Shown here piece by piece: positions 38,469 to 40,931 of a stretch of 40,931 bases of DNA. Position 1 is the stretch's first letter. Each line of letters begins with the position of its first letter. Source of the stretch: Phenylobacterium sp. (GTDB lineage Bacteria; Pseudomonadota; Alphaproteobacteria; Caulobacterales; Caulobacteraceae); contig NZ_JAUSBZ010000042.1 of NCBI RefSeq assembly GCF_030651755.1, positions 1-40,931 of the forward strand. Reading direction: 5' to 3'. Both the position numbers and the translations under genes were made by a program. Below the pieces are notes generated by a model that saw nothing but the letters and a program-made list of their open reading frames with translations, had not been told where the DNA came from and did not search any database.

Positions 38469-39259
38469 TGGCCTGGACGCGCACCTACGAAGAGGCCGAG
38501 CCCCAGCGGGTCAATCGCTGGCTGGCCCAGAGCGGCGTCTGCTCCCGCCGTGAGGCCGAGGCCCTGATCGCCGCCGGCCAGGTCTCCATCGACGGAGAGA
38601 CGGTCTCCGATCCTGGCCGCAAGATCGAGCAGGGCCAGACCCTCACCCTCGACGACGGCGCCCAGGCGAGACTCCAGGGCCAGATGACGGTGATCATCAA
38701 CAAGCCGGTGGGCTATGTCTCGGCCCAGCCGGAGCCTGGCCAGATTCCCGCCGCCCGCCTGCTGACCCGCCAGGGTCTCTGGGGAGAGGCCGCCGAAATC
38801 CCTGCCGCCGACCGCAGCCTGGCGCCGGTGGGCCGCCTGGACCTGGACAGCCGCGGCCTGCTGATCCTGTCGGAGGACGGGGTGGTGACCAAGGCGGTGA
38901 TCGGCCCGGACTCCCTGATGGAGAAGGAATATCTGGTCCGGGTGCGCGGCGACATTGCAGAGCCCGTCCTCGCCCGCCTGCGCCATGGGCTCGAACTGGA
39001 CGGCCGCCAGCTGAAACCCGCCAAGGTCACCCTGGCCGGCGACCAGCGCCTGCGCTTCATCCTGACCGAGGGCCGCAATCGCCAGATCCGCCGGATGTGC
39101 GACCTGGTGGGGCTGTCGATCATCGACCTCTACCGCCTGCGGGTCGGCCCCCTGAAGGTCGGCGACCTGCCGGAGGGCCGCTGGCGGCCGATCACGGCCC
39201 GCGAGCGCGAGGCCCTGATCACCCCGGGTTTCAGCCCCAAGTCCGTCCGCCGCCGCTGA
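38468..39259 (+). CDS. RsuA/RluF-family rRNA pseudouridine synthase
   Basis: Isomerises uridine in ribosomal RNA. The 263 residues have an N-terminal S4 RNA-binding domain (about 14-60, VNRWLAQSGVCSRREAEALI). The catalytic domain includes INKPVGYVSAQP (77-88), the nucleophile Asp125 in GRLDLDSRGLLILS, and TEGRNRQIRRMC near 198. The INKPVG and GRLD wording is closest to the RluF/RluB/RsuA branch; the exact target uridine (for example U2604 in 23S for RluF) is not decided by sequence. Start overlaps the cyclase stop (TGATG), so the genes are co-translated. Confidence 0.9.
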   Translation: MAWTRTYEEAEPQRVNRWLAQSGVCSRREAEALIAAGQVSIDGETVSDPGRKIEQGQTLTLDDGAQARLQGQMTVIINKPVGYVSAQPEPGQIPAARLLTRQGLWGEAAEIPAADRSLAPVGRLDLDSRGLLILSEDGVVTKAVIGPDSLMEKEYLVRVRGDIAEPVLARLRHGLELDGRQLKPAKVTLAGDQRLRFILTEGRNRQIRRMCDLVGLSIIDLYRLRVGPLKVGDLPEGRWRPITAREREALITPGFSPKSVRRR

Positions 39260-39262
39260 GCC

Positions 39263-40216
39263 TCAGGCCAGGGCCCGGGCGAGCGCCGCGCGGCTGTCCC
39301 GGGCGGCCGTCTGGCTGACCTTCGCCTCCGGCGCCCACTGGAAGCCGTGGAAGGCGCCGGGATAGACGTGCAACTCCACCGGAACCCCGGCCCGCAGCAG
39401 CCGCTGGGCGTAGGCCAGGTCCTCCTCCAGAAACAGGTCCAGGGCGCCGGTGGCGATGAAGGTCGGCGGCAGGCCAGAGACGTCCGTGGCCCGGGCGGCC
39501 GCCGCATAGGGGGAGACCCCGTCCACGCCAGGCTCATGTCCCAGCAGGGCCCGCCAGCCAAAGGTGTTGGCCTGGGGCGTCCAGACGAAGGCGCCGGCAT
39601 AGGGGTGCGGATCGGTGGTGACGCAGGTGCGGTCATCGATCATCGGATAGATCAGGTGCTGGAAGGCCAGGCGATAGTCCCCCCGGTCCCGGGCCAGTAG
39701 CGCCAGCCCCGCCGCCAGGCCGCCGCCGGCGCTCTCCCCCATCAGACCGATCCGACCCCGGTCGATCCCCAGGGCTTCGGCGTTGGCGAACACCCAGGCG
39801 AGCGCCGCATAACAATCCTCCACCGCACCCGGGAAGGGCGTCTCCGGCGCCAGCCGGTATTCCACCGAGACGATGCAGCAGGCGAGGTCAGCGGCCAGGG
39901 GCCGATGGACCGCCTCGTTGTCGGCCGCCGCGCCGGCGACATAGCCGCCCCCGTGGATATGCAGGATGCAGGGCAGCGGCCCCGCAGCGTCCTTGGGGTG
40001 ATAGACCAGCACCTCGACCTCTGGCGCGCCAGCGGGTCCAGGAATCGTCCGCCGCTCCAGGCTGGTGCGAGCCAGGTCCTCGGGCCGCACCTGAAAGCGA
40101 GCCGGCCGGCCGCGCATCAGGGGCAGGATCTCCTCCGTCAGGTCAAAGGCCGGGAAGGTGTCGAGCAGGGGCAACAGCTCCGGATCGACCAGGTCTCGGT
40201 TGGCGGCCCTGTCCAT
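39263..40216 (-). CDS. HSL-family (type IV) alpha/beta hydrolase
   Basis: Cytoplasmic carboxylic ester hydrolase of 317 residues. The oxyanion-hole motif is HGGGY (88-92) and the nucleophile Ser162 sits in GESAGG (160-165). Asp260 (GALDLF) and His290 (GAFHGF) complete the triad. The N-terminal cap region (about 1-55) is helical and charged. No signal peptide is seen. It is convergent with the pseudouridine synthase (3 bases between stops). Substrate unknown; a short-chain esterase or acetyl-hydrolase is likely. Confidence 0.9.
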   Translation of the reverse strand: MDRAANRDLVDPELLPLLDTFPAFDLTEEILPLMRGRPARFQVRPEDLARTSLERRTIPGPAGAPEVEVLVYHPKDAAGPLPCILHIHGGGYVAGAAADNEAVHRPLAADLACCIVSVEYRLAPETPFPGAVEDCYAALAWVFANAEALGIDRGRIGLMGESAGGGLAAGLALLARDRGDYRLAFQHLIYPMIDDRTCVTTDPHPYAGAFVWTPQANTFGWRALLGHEPGVDGVSPYAAAARATDVSGLPPTFIATGALDLFLEEDLAYAQRLLRAGVPVELHVYPGAFHGFQWAPEAKVSQTAARDSRAALARALA

Positions 40217-40291
40217 GTCTCGTCCCCTTGGCGATTTTCCGAAAGCTTGGCAGGCGCCGCGCGCTCTAGGAAGCCTGGACGCAAGGGAAGC

Positions 40292-40931
40292 CTAGACCTT
40301 TCCGAGCTTGCGGATGGCCGGCGCCAGCGGCCGTTCGCCTTGCGAATAGTCGGCCCAGGCCTCGGTCTTCTTCAACAGGTCAGGCACGGTGCGCAGGGTG
40401 AAGCGCAGGGGGTCGAGACCCTTGCGCACCTGGCCCCAGGTCAGCGGCATGGAGACCCCGGCGCCCTCCCGGGCCCGGGGGGACAAGGGCGCCACGGCCG
40501 TCGCCATCCGGGCGTTGCGCAGATAGTCGACGAAAATCCTTCCCTCGCGCCTGGCCTTGGACATCACCGCCACATAGCGATCAGGCTCGTCGGCGGCCAT
40601 CTGGCGGGCCACGTCATGGGCGAAGGTCTTGGCCTTGTCCCAATCCAGTCCGCGGCCCTTGGCCAGCGGGGTGACCACATGCAGCCCCTTGCCGCCGGTG
40701 GTCTTGCAGAAGGCCACCAGACCCAGCGCCTCCAGCCGGTCTTTCACGTCCTTGGCCGCGGCGACCACATCGTCGAAGTCGAGACCAGGGCCGGGGTCGA
40801 GGTCGAACACCAGACGCCCCGGGGTCTCCGGATCACCCTCGCGGCAGTTCCAGGGGTGCAGTTCGATGGCCCCCATCTGGGCGAGCGCCGCCAGGGCCGG
40901 GATGCGGTCGATCTGCAGATAGGGCTGCTTG
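40292..40931 (-). CDS. ligD: DNA ligase D, C-terminal polymerase domain (cut by window edge)
   Basis: Multifunctional NHEJ ligase; the portion here is the archaeal/eukaryotic-primase-like polymerase domain, about 212 residues, running off the right edge. It begins mid-domain with [27 protein letters not shown]. The catalytic VFDLDPG Asp pair (DxD) and [10 protein letters not shown] follow, with [22 protein letters not shown] near the end. The frame ends at 40292. In many alphaproteobacterial LigD proteins the ligase and phosphoesterase domains precede the polymerase domain, so the missing N-terminus should encode them. Its partner Ku is at 8107-8964. Confidence 0.93.
   Translation of the reverse strand, partial: KQPYLQIDRIPALAALAQMGAIELHPWNCREGDPETPGRLVFDLDPGPGLDFDDVVAAAKDVKDRLEALGLVAFCKTTGGKGLHVVTPLAKGRGLDWDKAKTFAHDVARQMAADEPDRYVAVMSKARREGRIFVDYLRNARMATAVAPLSPRAREGAGVSMPLTWGQVRKGLDPLRFTLRTVPDLLKKTEAWADYSQGERPLAPAIRKLGKV

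Overview
The window is a GC-rich, densely coding stretch of an alphaproteobacterial chromosome, most likely from the Caulobacteraceae (Caulobacter/Phenylobacterium type). The assignment rests on four things: an imuA-imuB-dnaE2 mutagenesis cassette behind a GTTC-N7-GTTC LexA box, an HWE-family histidine kinase, a COQ9 protein, and CtrA-like TTAA motifs. It is inferred from gene content only; no rRNA or tRNA was seen. The window opens inside glnD and closes inside ligD. I see no CRISPR array, integrase, transposase or prophage genes.

Layout. 0-2.5 kb: 5' end of glnD, then a lone base-composition-atypical AIPR-family gene with an apparent N-terminal PD-(D/Q)xK nuclease motif, the best candidate for an acquired defence gene. 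2.5-5.2 kb: moeB-like E1 enzyme, divergent from the HslVU protease. 5.2-8.1 kb: complete EF-P beta-lysylation set (epmB, epmA, divergent efp). 8.1-12 kb: Ku, a secreted type-B carboxylesterase and a PAS-HWE kinase. 12-17.6 kb: SOS mutasome dnaE2-imuB-imuA with a readable LexA-controlled promoter. 17.7-20.6 kb: Nudix hydrolase, PiT phosphate transporter, a small secreted protein and a ParB-like protein. 20.6-24.5 kb: serA and serC, then two small genes separated by a perfect 13-bp inverted repeat that hides a ribosome binding site. 24.5-27.4 kb: hybrid sensor kinase and a small exported protein. 27.4-32.5 kb: PhzF-like isomerase, DUF925 nucleotidyltransferase, thiD, SDR, a conserved unknown and folP. 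32.5-35.7 kb: ftsH, rpsU (bS21, apparent CTG start) and COQ9. 35.66-36.04 kb: a repeat-rich intergenic mosaic. 36-40.9 kb: purEK, a DgcB-like diguanylate cyclase with I-site, an RluF-like pseudouridine synthase, an HSL-family esterase and the LigD polymerase domain.

Working groups: Ku and LigD, 31 kb apart here, form bacterial non-homologous end joining. ImuA, ImuB and DnaE2 form the damage-inducible translesion polymerase system. EpmA, EpmB and EF-P relieve ribosome stalling. HslVU and FtsH are ATP-dependent proteases, each behind a sigma-32-like promoter candidate. SerA/SerC, PurE/PurK, ThiD and FolP are housekeeping biosynthesis. Most of the window is ordinary core genome. The points worth a second look are the AIPR island, the RBS-sequestering hairpin at 24.1 kb, the CTG start of rpsU, the palindrome inside the overlapping imuA/imuB frames, the possibly leaderless hslV, and the dispersed intergenic repeats.
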